The notes: a model not told the origin generated them from the letters alone. A DNA stretch of 64,000 nt from Polaribacter vadi (GCF_018861005.1 NZ_JAHKQL010000031.1:154657-218656), one strand, 5' to 3'. Counted from the first letter of the stretch, positions 7,683 through 16,922 are shown. Translations and numbers: made by a program.

Positions 7683-8352
7683 ATGCAATTTTTTGTATTA
7701 ATCTTATTTCTTTTCTATTAAAATTGATAATGCTTTCTTCTTTTAACTCATTCATTAATACATTTAAATTAGATCTAGAAGTGCCAATTAATGATGCTAT
7801 ATCTTTTTGTGTATATGGATGTTGAATAACTTTATCTCCAGATTTTTCACAATCGTAACCATATTCTTCACATAATTCTTTCATAAATTCTAAAAAACGT
7901 GTTCTAGTATCTTTAAATAAAATCAATTGTAATCTTCTTTCTAATTTCTTAAAACGCAAGCCTAAAAACTTATAAATTTTTAAACTAAAGGTTTTATTAT
8001 CACGCATTAAATCGTGCATTGTCTCAATTCCAATTGGACATATTGAAGTTGAATTATCAACAGACTGTGCAAATTCATTTCTTATTTCTTCACCTAAAAT
8101 GGCTTTCTCTCCAAATAATTCACCTTTTGTTAGAATTGCCTTTACAACTTCATTCCCATCTTCTGTATAATAGCCTAATTTAATTTTACCTTTTTCTATA
8201 AGGTATATTTTATTTGCTACATCTTCTTCAAAATAAACATAATCACTTTTTTTATAAATGTCAAAAGTATGACAGGCTTTATATTCTTTAAATTTGTGAG
8301 GACAAAGAAGATTAAATAAATTTACATTATCAAAAAACCAAAGATTATTCAT
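7681..8352 (-). CDS. Crp/Fnr family transcriptional regulator
   Basis: A 223-residue cytoplasmic one-component regulator. The N-terminal half is a cyclic-nucleotide-binding-type beta-roll (YFEEDVANKIYLIEKGKIKL, then GELFGEKAILGEE), followed by the long dimerisation helix and a C-terminal winged helix whose recognition region is TQKDIASLIGTSRSNLNVLM. The beta-roll has no PRxS-like phosphate cassette typical of cAMP binding, and the N-terminal cysteines (Cys17, Cys27) do not form the FNR iron-sulfur pattern, so the ligand is unknown. It is transcribed toward the RskA-like lipoprotein gene 74 bp downstream, and the intergenic palindrome suggests that gene as a target. Confidence 0.88.
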   Translation of the reverse strand: MNNLWFFDNVNLFNLLCPHKFKEYKACHTFDIYKKSDYVYFEEDVANKIYLIEKGKIKLGYYTEDGNEVVKAILTKGELFGEKAILGEEIRNEFAQSVDNSTSICPIGIETMHDLMRDNKTFSLKIYKFLGLRFKKLERRLQLILFKDTRTRFLEFMKELCEEYGYDCEKSGDKVIQHPYTQKDIASLIGTSRSNLNVLMNELKEESIINFNRKEIRLIQKIA

Positions 8353-8410
8353 TTTTAAAACTTTTTTGGATGATTGTTAAAAAAGTCTTAAAACAATACA
8401 ATTACTTACA

Positions 8411-8440
8411 AAAAAACTCTTGAATTTCTTCAAGAGTTTT
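8411..8440 (-). terminator. Terminator of the AcnA-type aconitase gene
   Basis: Perfect 12-bp stem AAAACTCTTGAA (8413-8424) / TTCAAGAGTTTT (8429-8440) with loop TTTC. On the minus strand it is followed by a U-tract. It lies 26 bp after the aconitase stop codon. Confidence 0.9.
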
Positions 8441-8465
8441 AAATTTATCTCATTTTTAATAAAAA

Positions 8466-10733
8466 TTAAGCATTTTGCTTTTTAATCAAATTTAAAGCAG
8501 AACCTTCATTATACCAATCAATTTGAGCTTTGTTATAAGTATGATTCAATTTAATAGTATCAGTAGTTCCATCAGTATGAACAATTTCTAAAGTTAATTG
8601 TTTGTCTGGTGCGAACTCATTTAAGTCTATAAAGTTAAATGTATCATCCTCTAAAATTAAATTGTAATCAGCTTCATTATTAAAAGTTAAGCCTAACATT
8701 CCTTGTTTTTTTAGGTTTGTTTCATGAATTCTTGCAAAAGATTTTACAATTACAGCAGCAACACCTAAATGTCTTGGTTGCATAGCTGCATGTTCTCTAG
8801 AAGATCCCTCACCATAATTATGATCTCCAACAACTATTGTTTTAATTCCGGCTTTTTTATATTCTCTTTGTACAGCAGGTACAGCATCATACTCACCTGT
8901 TAATTGATTTTTTACAAAATTTGTTTTCTTATTGTATGCATTAATAGCACCTATTAAAGTGTTGTTTGCAATATTGTCTAAATGCCCTCTAAAACGTAAC
9001 CAAGGCCCAGCCATAGAAATATGATCTGTTGTACATTTACCAAATGCTTTTATTAACAATTTGGCACCTGTAATAGAATCTCCTAAAGGAGTAAAAGGCG
9101 TTAATAACTGTAATCTTTCAGAATCGTCTTTTACAGAAACTACTACTCCACTTCCATCTTTATCTGGAGCTAAATATCCATTTTCTTTAACCTCAAAACC
9201 TTTTGGTGGTAATTCCCATCCAGTTGGTTCATCAAACATAACTTCTTCTCCATCTTCATTTATTAATTTATCAGTTAATGGATTAAAATCTAAACGACCT
9301 GCAATAGCTATTGCTGCTGTAATTTCTGGTGATGCAACAAAAGCGTGTGTATTTGGATTACCATCTGCTCTTTTAGCAAAGTTTCTATTAAATGAATGTA
9401 CTATACTGTTTTTAGGTGCATTTTTAGGATCTGAATATCTAGCCCATTGACCAATACAAGGTCCACAAGCATTTGTAAATATTTTTGCATCTAAATTTTC
9501 GAAAATATCAAGAATACCATCTCTTTCTGCTGTATATCTTACCTTTTCTGAACCTGGATTAATACCAAACTCTGCTTTAGTTTTTAAACCTTTATCAATG
9601 GCTTGTTGTGCTATAGACGATGCTCTTGATAAATCTTCGTAAGATGAATTTGTACAAGAACCAATTAAACCCCATTCAACAGTTAAAGGCCAATCATTAG
9701 AATTTGCTTTTTCTGTCATAGCAGAACCCACAGTTGTAGATAAATCTGGTGTAAAAGGTCCGTTCAATAATGGCCCTAATTTTGATAAATCAATTTCGAT
9801 AACTTGATCAAAATATTCTTCAGGATTTTCATAAACTTCTGTATCCGCAGTTAAATATTCTTTTACTTTATTTGCAGCATCAGCCACATCTTCTCTATCT
9901 GTTGCACGTAAATAACGCTCCATAGAATCATCATAACCAAAGGTTGATGTAGTTGCACCAATTTCTGCGCCCATATTACAAATTGTACCTTTACCTGTAC
10001 AAGACATTGATGTTGCTCCTGGTCCAAAATATTCTACAATAGCTCCTGTACCACCTTTAACAGTTAAAATTTCTGCAACTTTAAGAATTACATCTTTAGG
10101 AGATGTCCATCCAGAAAGTTTACCCGTTAATTTTACACCAATTAACTTTGGGAATTTTAATTCCCAAGCCATACCTGCCATAACATCAACAGCATCTGCA
10201 CCACCAACACCAATTGCAACCATTCCTAAACCACCAGCGTTAACAGTATGTGAATCTGTACCAATCATCATTCCTCCAGGAAATGCATAGTTTTCTAATA
10301 CAACTTGATGAATAATACCTGCACCTGGTTTCCAGAAACCAATTCCGTATTTATTAGAAACTGATTCTAAAAAGTTAAAAACTTCACTACTTGTACTATT
10401 TGCGTGTTTTAAATCTTTTGCTGCTCCTTCTTTAGCTTGAATTAAGTGATCACAATGTACAGTTGTTGGTACAGCAACTTTTGCCTTACCAGCCTGCATA
10501 AATTGTAATAATGCCATCTGTGCAGTTGCATCTTGACAAGCAATTCTATCTGGAGCAAAATCTACATAATCTTTACCTCTAGTAAATGCACTAGTGGGTT
10601 TACCTTCCCATAAATGAGAGTATAATATTTTTTCTGACAAGGTTAATGGTTTTCCTGTAATTTTACGTGCAGCATCTACTTTTTCTGTCATGCTTTCATA
10701 AACCTGCTTAATCATATCAATATCAAATGCCAT
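8466..10733 (-). CDS. acn: Aconitate hydratase, mitochondrial-type
   Basis: A 755-residue aconitase that interconverts citrate and isocitrate in the TCA cycle. Its length and text ([42 protein letters not shown]) match the mitochondrial-type branch of the AcnA superfamily, not IRP-like AcnA. The three cluster ligands are visible: the cysteine in [12 protein letters not shown] and the pair in [10 protein letters not shown]. The swivelling C-terminal domain carries [19 protein letters not shown]. It lies downstream of a full acnB gene on the same strand, but acnB has its own terminator at 10841-10872, so this gene is probably transcribed separately. A strong terminator also closes it. Confidence 0.95.
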   Translation of the reverse strand: MAFDIDMIKQVYESMTEKVDAARKITGKPLTLSEKILYSHLWEGKPTSAFTRGKDYVDFAPDRIACQDATAQMALLQFMQAGKAKVAVPTTVHCDHLIQAKEGAAKDLKHANSTSSEVFNFLESVSNKYGIGFWKPGAGIIHQVVLENYAFPGGMMIGTDSHTVNAGGLGMVAIGVGGADAVDVMAGMAWELKFPKLIGVKLTGKLSGWTSPKDVILKVAEILTVKGGTGAIVEYFGPGATSMSCTGKGTICNMGAEIGATTSTFGYDDSMERYLRATDREDVADAANKVKEYLTADTEVYENPEEYFDQVIEIDLSKLGPLLNGPFTPDLSTTVGSAMTEKANSNDWPLTVEWGLIGSCTNSSYEDLSRASSIAQQAIDKGLKTKAEFGINPGSEKVRYTAERDGILDIFENLDAKIFTNACGPCIGQWARYSDPKNAPKNSIVHSFNRNFAKRADGNPNTHAFVASPEITAAIAIAGRLDFNPLTDKLINEDGEEVMFDEPTGWELPPKGFEVKENGYLAPDKDGSGVVVSVKDDSERLQLLTPFTPLGDSITGAKLLIKAFGKCTTDHISMAGPWLRFRGHLDNIANNTLIGAINAYNKKTNFVKNQLTGEYDAVPAVQREYKKAGIKTIVVGDHNYGEGSSREHAAMQPRHLGVAAVIVKSFARIHETNLKKQGMLGLTFNNEADYNLILEDDTFNFIDLNEFAPDKQLTLEIVHTDGTTDTIKLNHTYNKAQIDWYNEGSALNLIKKQNA

Positions 10734-10840
10734 AGATTTTCTTCTTTTTGTTTGTTAAAAATCTAATATACTAAATATTGAGTTTTTATAAAAAAGATAG
10801 TTATAAAATAGAATGATTATGATATAGGATAGTTTTATAC

Positions 10841-10872
10841 AAAAAAAGCCTAAATCATAGATTTAGGCTTTA
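10841..10872 (-). terminator. Terminator of acnB
   Basis: Perfect stem GCCTAAATC (10848-10856) / GATTTAGGC (10860-10868), loop ATA. The minus-strand U-tract is given by the A-run at 10841-10847. It lies between the two aconitase genes, 24 bp after the acnB stop. Confidence 0.9.
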
Positions 10873-10895
10873 AAATATTTAAGTTTAGCAACTTA

Positions 10896-13673
10896 TTAGT
10901 TTACTAATTGCTTCTCAGAAGGCTTAAATTTAGTAAGTACAATTCCATCTACAGCAGCTTCATATTCTTCCATTGTTGGAGTTCTACCTAAAACTGTTGA
11001 TAAAACTACAACAGGAGTAGATGACAATAAAGACTCTCCTTTTTTCTCACCAGAATCTTTTACAACTCTACCTTGAAATAAACGAGTTGATGTTGCCATA
11101 ACTGTATCTCCTGGTTCTGCTTTTTCTTGATTACCCATACATAAATTACAACCTGGGCGTTCTAAATATAACATATTTTCATATTTAGTACGTGCTAGAC
11201 CTTTTGGTGCACTATCATCGAACTCAAAACCTGAATATTTCTTTAAAACATCCCAATCTCCTTCTGCTTTTAATTCATCAACAATATTATATGTTGGTGG
11301 TGCAACTACTAAAGGAGCTTTAAACTCTACTTTACCTTGTTGTGCTTCAATGTTTTTTAACATCTGAGCTAATATTTTCATATCACCTTTATGAACCATA
11401 CAAGATCCTACAAATCCTAAATCTACTTTTTTAGTTCCACCATAATAAGATAATGGTCTAATATTATCATGTGTATAACGTTTAGAAACATCTTCGTTAT
11501 TTACATCTGGATCAGCAATCATTGGTTCAGCAATTTCATCTAAATCAATAACAACTTCTGCATAATAATTTGCATTAGCATCTGGTCTTAAAGCTGGTTT
11601 AATACCTGTTTTAAGCTCGGTAATTCTTGTGTTTGCTTTATCTACTAAACCTTGTAAAACTTGTTTAGTATTATCCATTCCTTTATCAATCATAATCTGG
11701 ATTCTACCTTTTGCAATCTCTAAAGATTCAATTAAAGTATCATCCTCAGAAATACAAATAGAAGCCTTAGCTTTCATTTCTGCTGTCCAATCTGTAAATG
11801 TAAATGCTTCATCTGAAGTAAGAGTTCCAATATGAACTTCTATAATTCTTCCTTGAAAAACATTTTCTCCACCAAATTGCTTTAACATTTGCTGTTGAGT
11901 AGCATGCACAACATCTCTAAAATCCATATAAGATTTCATAGCTCCTTTAAATGTAACTTTAACAGATTGTGGAATTGGCATTGTAGCCTCACCAGTTGCT
12001 AAAGCTAATGCTACTGTACCTGAATCTGCACCAAAAGCAACACCTTTAGACATACGTGTATGAGAATCTCCACCAATGATGATGTCCCAATCTCCTACTG
12101 TAATATCATTTAAAACTTTATGAATAACATCTGTCATCGGAAAATATTTCCCTTTAGGATCACGACCAGTAATTAAACCAAAATCGTTCATAAAGCTCAT
12201 TAATCTAGGAATATTTGCTTTAGATTTATCATCCCAAACAGAAGCTGTATGACAACCTGATTGATATGCACCATCAACAATTGGAGAAATTGTTGTTGCA
12301 GCCATCATTTCTAATTCTTGAGAAGTCATTAACCCAGTAGTATCTTGAGAACCTACAATATTAACTTCTACACGAACATCAGAACCTGCATGTAAAACTT
12401 TTCCTGGAGTTGTACCTACTGCATTTTTATTGAAAATCTTTTCAACAGCAGTTAATCCTTGCCCTTCAATAGAAATTTCTTTTGAAGTTGCATATACTTG
12501 TGGAGCTTCGATTCCTAAAACTTTAGCTGCAAATGTTTGTAATTTTTTACCAAAAACTACTGCATAAGAACCTCCTGCTTTAATGAATTCTTGTTTTTGT
12601 GGAGTTAATGCTGTAGAAATATCTTTTAGTTCAACATTACCACTATATAATTTCTTTTCTTTTGTATTAATTGTTAAAACAGTACCTGTTTCTACAGAAT
12701 ACATTTGTTTTAAAATTGGTTCACCATCTTCATCTACAATTGTATTACCTTCTGCATCTTTCTGTTTTACCCAGTTTTGTAAATCAACACCAATACCACC
12801 TGTTACACCAACTGTTGTTAAGAAAATTGGAGATATACCATTAGTACCAGCAATTACAGGAGCTATATTAATAAATGGTACATAAGGGCTAGATTTTACA
12901 CCTGTCCATAAAGCAACATTATTTACACCAGACATTCTAGAAGAACCAACACCCATTGTTCCTTTTTCTGCAATTAACATTACACGTTTATTAGGATGTT
13001 TTTCTTGTAAAGCTAATAATTCATTTTGCATATCTTTATTATGCTCAAATAAACATTGTCCATGTAATTCACGATCAGATCTTGAGTGTGCATCACCTCC
13101 AGGAGAAAGTAAATCTGTAGAAATATCACCAACACCAGCAATATATGTTACTACTTCTATTTCTTCATCAATTTCTGGTAGTTTAGTAAAAAACTCTGCA
13201 TTTGCATAACTTTCTATAAGTTCTCTAGCAATTTTACTACCATTATTAAATGCTTCTTCTAAACGAGAAGTATCTGCATCATATAAAAAAACTTGTGTTT
13301 TTAAAACATCTGCAGCTTGTTTAGATTTTGTTTCATCATTACCTAAGGCAATATCAAATAAAACTTCTACAGATGGGCCACCTTTCATGTGCGATAATTG
13401 CTCAAATGCAAAAGATGGTGTAATTTCTTTAACAACTTCTTCTTCTAAAATAATTTCTTTTAAGAATTTTGCTTTTACAACTGCAGCACTCGTAGTTCCT
13501 GGTAAAACATTATAAATAAAGAAATTAAGAGAATCTTCTCTATGTTCGTTATTTAAATCTTTAATCTGCGTAATAATTGCGCTTAGCAATTCAGCACCAT
13601 CAATAGGTTTAGGGTGAAGGGCTAGTTGTTTTCTTTCTTCAATCTCCTTTAAGTAATCGTTGTAAATGCTCAT
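10896..13673 (-). CDS. acnB: Aconitate hydratase B (bifunctional aconitase/2-methylisocitrate dehydratase type)
   Basis: A 925-residue AcnB enzyme, the second aconitase encoded here. The N-terminal HEAT-like helical domain (about residues 1-155) is followed by the swivelling domain and the catalytic domains, the AcnB order, which differs from AcnA. Cluster cysteines appear in LGFVGSCMVHKGDM and RPGCNLCMGNQ near the C terminus; GGDSHTRMS and SGCHTASVWD are also present. In other bacteria AcnB is the main TCA enzyme, and some AcnB proteins also dehydrate 2-methylisocitrate. The leader is long: a TAATTTTG element at 13800-13807 (minus strand) puts the transcript start about 120 nt before the ATG. 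Having both types adjacent suggests condition-dependent use. Confidence 0.95.
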   Translation of the reverse strand: MSIYNDYLKEIEERKQLALHPKPIDGAELLSAIITQIKDLNNEHREDSLNFFIYNVLPGTTSAAVVKAKFLKEIILEEEVVKEITPSFAFEQLSHMKGGPSVEVLFDIALGNDETKSKQAADVLKTQVFLYDADTSRLEEAFNNGSKIARELIESYANAEFFTKLPEIDEEIEVVTYIAGVGDISTDLLSPGGDAHSRSDRELHGQCLFEHNKDMQNELLALQEKHPNKRVMLIAEKGTMGVGSSRMSGVNNVALWTGVKSSPYVPFINIAPVIAGTNGISPIFLTTVGVTGGIGVDLQNWVKQKDAEGNTIVDEDGEPILKQMYSVETGTVLTINTKEKKLYSGNVELKDISTALTPQKQEFIKAGGSYAVVFGKKLQTFAAKVLGIEAPQVYATSKEISIEGQGLTAVEKIFNKNAVGTTPGKVLHAGSDVRVEVNIVGSQDTTGLMTSQELEMMAATTISPIVDGAYQSGCHTASVWDDKSKANIPRLMSFMNDFGLITGRDPKGKYFPMTDVIHKVLNDITVGDWDIIIGGDSHTRMSKGVAFGADSGTVALALATGEATMPIPQSVKVTFKGAMKSYMDFRDVVHATQQQMLKQFGGENVFQGRIIEVHIGTLTSDEAFTFTDWTAEMKAKASICISEDDTLIESLEIAKGRIQIMIDKGMDNTKQVLQGLVDKANTRITELKTGIKPALRPDANANYYAEVVIDLDEIAEPMIADPDVNNEDVSKRYTHDNIRPLSYYGGTKKVDLGFVGSCMVHKGDMKILAQMLKNIEAQQGKVEFKAPLVVAPPTYNIVDELKAEGDWDVLKKYSGFEFDDSAPKGLARTKYENMLYLERPGCNLCMGNQEKAEPGDTVMATSTRLFQGRVVKDSGEKKGESLLSSTPVVVLSTVLGRTPTMEEYEAAVDGIVLTKFKPSEKQLVN

Positions 13674-13799
13674 AAATAATATAGAATTCTTTTTGGTTAT
13701 TTTTTGTAAACTTTTTGATTATTAATAAAACTAACATTTAAATATGATAAACATTACAAAATGAAGCTAAACTACATAAATCTAATTCGTCTACTAAAG

Positions 13800-13807
13800 C
13801 AAAATTA
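13800..13807 (-). promoter_or_regulatory. Candidate -7 promoter element of acnB
   Basis: TAATTTTG on the minus strand, matching TAnnTTTG, about 127 bp before the acnB start. No other good match lies closer. Confidence 0.4.
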
Positions 13808-13941
13808 CAGCAATAAAATTGAATTTGAAAGATAAATAATAGATTGCCTTAATTAATGAATAAAAAAAAACTATTTTTTAAAAAAGTAGATATAATTCAA
13901 CAAAATTAAAGGAATTATGAGATTTAATGAAAAAAATATAA

Positions 13942-14246
13942 AGCAGACTAATAAGCCGAATTCTGTTCCTTTAAAAAATAAAGGTTCTTATCATTTATCT
14001 AGTTCTAAAATTACTCTTAGAATCTATCTGCCTACCCTTTAGAATCGAGCGAGTAGCTCTCAAGCTCTAATTTACATGACATTGCACCTCATAGAGTTTA
14101 CCTGGTTTCACTACAGCCTAACTGTACTTGCTTTCTGTTGCACTTGTCCTCAACTTACGTTGGACGGATGTTATCCGCTATAATTACTCTTTGGTGTCCG
14201 GACTTTCCTCCCTGAAATAAATTCAGGACGATAAGATAAGTCTGCT
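13942..14246 (-). ncRNA. rnpB: RNase P RNA (bacterial type A)
   Basis: About 305 nt encode the catalytic RNA of RNase P, which matures tRNA 5' ends. On the minus strand the 5' end GCAGACTTATC pairs with the 3' end TTATTAGTCTGC to form helix P1. The universally conserved GAGGAAAGTCCGGACACC follows about 35 nt in (14196-14213), and ACAGAATTCGGCTTA closes the 3' side. The AGTGAAACCAGGTAAACTC and GGTGCAATGTCATG segments fit the specificity domain. A TAAATTTG promoter element at 14257-14264 (minus strand) sits exactly where the -7 box should be. No protein frame competes. Ends are estimated from P1 pairing and may be off by a few bases. Confidence 0.96.
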
Positions 14247-14256
14247 AAATATTTTT

Positions 14257-14264
14257 CAAATTTA
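14257..14264 (-). promoter_or_regulatory. -7 promoter element of rnpB
   Basis: TAAATTTG on the minus strand, matching TAnnTTTG, about 10 bp upstream of the RNA 5' end inferred from helix P1. Confidence 0.65.
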
Positions 14265-14276
14265 TTTCTTTTAAAT

Positions 14277-14310
14277 TAAAAAAAACCCACTCAAATAAAA
14301 TTTGAGTGGG
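14277..14310 (-). terminator. Terminator of the grpE-dnaJ transcript
   Basis: Perfect 11-bp stem CCCACTCAAAT (14286-14296) / ATTTGAGTGGG (14300-14310), loop AAA, with a long minus-strand U-tract. It lies about 130 bp after the dnaJ stop and just before rnpB. Confidence 0.9.
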
Positions 14311-14438
14311 AAAAATTGCTATGAAAAAGAAAAAGTGTTGTTGAATACACAACAACAATACAAATATATATTAAAAAGTATTATAAAAAAACATTTTTAA
14401 TAAAATTTATACTATTTTTTTTCATTTTTAATACTTTT

Positions 14439-15563
14439 TTAAGAAAACATGTCTTTTACTTTCTCAAAAAAGGACTTATCAGATTTATTTGGGTTTGGAG
14501 AAAAATTATCATCATCTAACATTTTTTCAAAAAACTGTTTCTGTTCTTTATTTAATTCTTGAGGTGTCCAAACATTTGTATGAATTAAGAAATCTCCTGT
14601 TCCATAACGTTCTATACTTGGTAAACCTTTACCTTTTAATCTTAAAATTTTCCCTGATTGTGTACCTGGTTCAATTTTAATTTTCACTTTACCTGTAACT
14701 GTTTCTACTTCTTTACTAGTACCTAAAACAGCTTCTGAAAAGTTTACATATAAATCATAATGTATATTAGTTCCTTCTCTTTTTAAAGTTTCGTGTGGTA
14801 CTTCTTCTATTAAAACTAATAAATCTCCAGAAATTGAGTTTTTACCAGGAGCATCATTTCCTTTACCTCCTACTTTTAATTGTACACCTTCTGTAACACC
14901 TGCAGGAATATTAATTGGCACAGTTTCTTCTTTAACAACCATACCTTGTGCATCTGCTCCATTTGGTTTAGAGCTAATAATTTCTCCTGCTCCAGAACAA
15001 GTACTACATGTAGTTGCAGTTTGCATTCTACCTAAAATAGTATTGGTAACTCTCATTACTTGACCAGAACCATTACAAGTTGTACATGTTTTATATTTTA
15101 CACCACTTGCTTGTACTTTTCTACGAACTTTTACTTTTTTCTCAACTCCTTTTGCAATTTCTTCTAAAGTAAGCTTAACACGAATACGCATATTGCTACC
15201 TTTAACTCTGGCTTGCCTATGGCCTCCACCACTACCAAAACCACCAAAGCCACCACCTCCAAAGATGTCTCCAAATTGACTGAATATGTCATCCATATTC
15301 ATGCCACCACCTCCAAAGCCTCCTCCACCTTGAGGACCATCAAAAGCTGCATGACCATATTGATCATATCTTGCCTTTTTATTTTCGTCGCTCAAAATTT
15401 CGTAAGCTTCTGCAGCTTTTTTAAAGTTTTCTTCTGCTGTAGTATCTCCAGGATTTTTATCTGGATGATATTTTATTGCCATTTTTCTGTAAGCTTTCTT
15501 AATTTCTGCTTTTGTAGCAGATTTAGAAATGCCTAATATTTCGTAAAAATCTTGTTTTGCCAT
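14439..15563 (-). CDS. dnaJ: Chaperone DnaJ with a reduced zinc-finger region
   Basis: A 374-residue Hsp40 co-chaperone that brings substrates to DnaK and stimulates its ATPase. The J domain (about residues 4-68) has the essential HPD in YHPDKNPGD; a Gly/Phe-rich linker with repeated GGGFGG text follows (about 75-115). The cysteine-rich region holds only two CXXCXGXG motifs, CTTCNGSG and CSTCSGAG, where E. coli DnaJ has four; one zinc site at most can form. From memory, flavobacterial DnaJ proteins share this reduction. The C-terminal substrate-binding domains are complete and the end reads KSFFEKVKDMFS. It lies 80 bp downstream of grpE on the same strand, and that gap is a 7-bp-periodic repeat. 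A terminator follows. Confidence 0.94.
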   Translation of the reverse strand: MAKQDFYEILGISKSATKAEIKKAYRKMAIKYHPDKNPGDTTAEENFKKAAEAYEILSDENKKARYDQYGHAAFDGPQGGGGFGGGGMNMDDIFSQFGDIFGGGGFGGFGSGGGHRQARVKGSNMRIRVKLTLEEIAKGVEKKVKVRRKVQASGVKYKTCTTCNGSGQVMRVTNTILGRMQTATTCSTCSGAGEIISSKPNGADAQGMVVKEETVPINIPAGVTEGVQLKVGGKGNDAPGKNSISGDLLVLIEEVPHETLKREGTNIHYDLYVNFSEAVLGTSKEVETVTGKVKIKIEPGTQSGKILRLKGKGLPSIERYGTGDFLIHTNVWTPQELNKEQKQFFEKMLDDDNFSPNPNKSDKSFFEKVKDMFS

Positions 15564-15576
15564 TATTTTTAGTTTG

Positions 15577-15649
15577 CAGTTTGCAGTTTTCAGTGAGCAG
15601 TCAGTAATTTACTGGCTACTGCTTACTGTGTACTGAATACTAATTACTG
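15577..15649. repeat. 7-bp-periodic CAGT/ACTG inverted array in the grpE-dnaJ gap
   Basis: CAGT begins at 15577, 15584, 15591 and 15598, exactly 7 bp apart. After a short centre, ACTG begins at 15611, 15618, 15625, 15632, 15639 (as ACTA) and 15646, again 7 bp apart. The two sets are reverse complements, so the whole is an inverted array of heptamers that fills the gap and reaches into the last grpE codons. Confidence 0.85.
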
Positions 15650-16192
15650 TCCTATTACTACTTTTGGGTAACGAATTACTTTATCACCTAACTTGTATCC
15701 TTTTTCTACACAATCAATTATTTTTCCTTTTAAATCTTCTGACGGAGCAGGAATTTGCGTAATTGCTTCATGTATTTCAGCATCAAAAGTATCACCAGCT
15801 TTAGTTTCTATTTTTGCTAATCCTTTTTGTTCTAAAGTATTGTAGAATTTATTATAGATTAATAATACGCCTTTTCTTAACTCTTCAGCTTCTTTATCTT
15901 CTTCTATATGTGTCAAAGCACGTTCAAAATCATCTACAACTGGCAGTAAAGATGTCATTAATTCTTGTCCTGCAGTTTTAAATAATTCTATTCTTTCTCT
16001 AGTTGTTCTTTTTTTATAGTTTTCGAATTCAGCAAAAAGACGTAAAAACTTATCTTTTTCTGCTTGAACTAACTGCTCAGCAGTTGGTTCTTCTTTAGTT
16101 TCTTCAACTTCAACCTCTTGATTTTCTTCCACTTGAACAGATTCTTGCTCGTTGATGATTTCTTCTTCTTTTATATTTTCTTTCTTACTCAT
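15644..16192 (-). CDS. grpE: Nucleotide exchange factor GrpE
   Basis: A 182-residue GrpE that speeds ADP release from DnaK. I choose the start at 16192 (MSKKENIKEEEIINEQ) instead of the in-frame ATG 54 bp upstream: GrpE proteins normally begin with such an acidic, disordered tail, and the longer form would read through a palindromic upstream site. The protein has the acidic N terminus (1-55), the long dimerising helix with LRLFAEFENYKKRTTRERIE, a four-helix part, and the C-terminal beta domain ending GYKLGDKVIRYPKVVIGQ. It precedes dnaJ as in most bacteria; dnaK is not in the window. Confidence 0.94.
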   Translation of the reverse strand: MSKKENIKEEEIINEQESVQVEENQEVEVEETKEEPTAEQLVQAEKDKFLRLFAEFENYKKRTTRERIELFKTAGQELMTSLLPVVDDFERALTHIEEDKEAEELRKGVLLIYNKFYNTLEQKGLAKIETKAGDTFDAEIHEAITQIPAPSEDLKGKIIDCVEKGYKLGDKVIRYPKVVIGQ

Positions 16193-16206
16193 TTCTTTGT
16201 AATCGT

Positions 16207-16224
16207 TAAATTGTACACAATTTA
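16207..16224 (-). promoter_or_regulatory. 18-bp palindrome upstream of grpE
   Basis: TAAATTGT (16207-16214) and ACAATTTA (16217-16224) are perfect complements separated by AC. The site lies 15-32 bp before the grpE start. It is not a CIRCE element, so it would serve another regulator. Confidence 0.45.
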
Positions 16225-16244
16225 TTGTCAAAAATGTTGCCAAC

Positions 16245-16274
16245 AAAAAAATAGTGTCATAATGACACTATTTA
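16245..16274 (-). terminator. Terminator of the NUMOD4-HNH gene
   Basis: The stem AAATAGTGTCAT / ATGACACTATTT (about 16249-16272) is followed on the minus strand by seven U residues. It separates this gene from grpE. Confidence 0.85.
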
Positions 16275-16277
16275 ATA

Positions 16278-16829
16278 TTAAATTTTAATATGAGACCAAT
16301 TTTCACCGGTCTTTATTCTATGAATTTGCATATCTGAAACACCAAAACGTTTGGCTATCATAGTAATTCTTGTTCTATTATTTTTAAGCTGTCTTTTAAT
16401 AATTTTAACCTTTCCTTCAGTTAATTTACCAATTTTTTTACCTCGTTTTTTAACAATATCATCCCAATCTGGATGATTAAATTGATGCAATTCTTTTTCT
16501 CTTTTTGTAGCCCATTTTAAATTTTCTAAAACATTATTTGTTTTATCATAATCTAAATGAATTACATAAATTTGTTCATCATTTTCTTTAGGTAAAAAAT
16601 GTTGTGCCACAAGTTTATGAACATACCTACTTGTAGATTTTTTGTTCACTACTTGTATTACAGAAATGGTTTCGTATCCATTAATATAAGTTTGTCTTTT
16701 AAGAATTTCCTTTCCATTACTAGATTTAATGATTCGTCCATAATTAGAAATTTTAAACTTCTTCTTCGTCGAAATCTTTTCATCAAATTGAATGTCTTTC
16801 CATTCTTCTTTCCATAAGTTTCTAATCAT
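16278..16829 (-). CDS. NUMOD4/HNH endonuclease-like protein with C-terminal helix-turn-helix
   Basis: A 183-residue protein with the layout of phage and homing HNH endonucleases. Residues 5-45 match the NUMOD4 DNA-binding module (EEWKDIQF, then YGRIIKSSNG). The HNH part spans about 68-110: VHKLVAQHFLP, VIHLDYDKTNN and ENLKWAT. The usual NHIDGN core reads IHLDYD, so the metal-site histidine is kept but the flanking Asn and Gly-Asn are changed, and activity may be reduced. The C terminus has a resolvase-like helix-turn-helix, ITMIAKRFGVSDMQIHRIKTG. It is free-standing between murA and grpE with its own terminator, and no intron or split host gene is visible. An AT-rich stem-loop precedes the start. 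Confidence 0.8.
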   Translation of the reverse strand: MIRNLWKEEWKDIQFDEKISTKKKFKISNYGRIIKSSNGKEILKRQTYINGYETISVIQVVNKKSTSRYVHKLVAQHFLPKENDEQIYVIHLDYDKTNNVLENLKWATKREKELHQFNHPDWDDIVKKRGKKIGKLTEGKVKIIKRQLKNNRTRITMIAKRFGVSDMQIHRIKTGENWSHIKI

Positions 16830-16922
16830 TTTTTTTAAAGTTTAATTATGTTAATAATAAAACTTTTTCACTTTCATTTTTTTTGAAACTTTTTCTAGCA
16901 ATTAAAGTTTTTATTTCAATTT

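Noticed and set aside
14321..14344. A seven-codon ORF, MKKKKCC, before a hairpin downstream of dnaJ
   Set aside because: It looks like a leader peptide, but no regulated gene follows on that strand, so it is likely chance.
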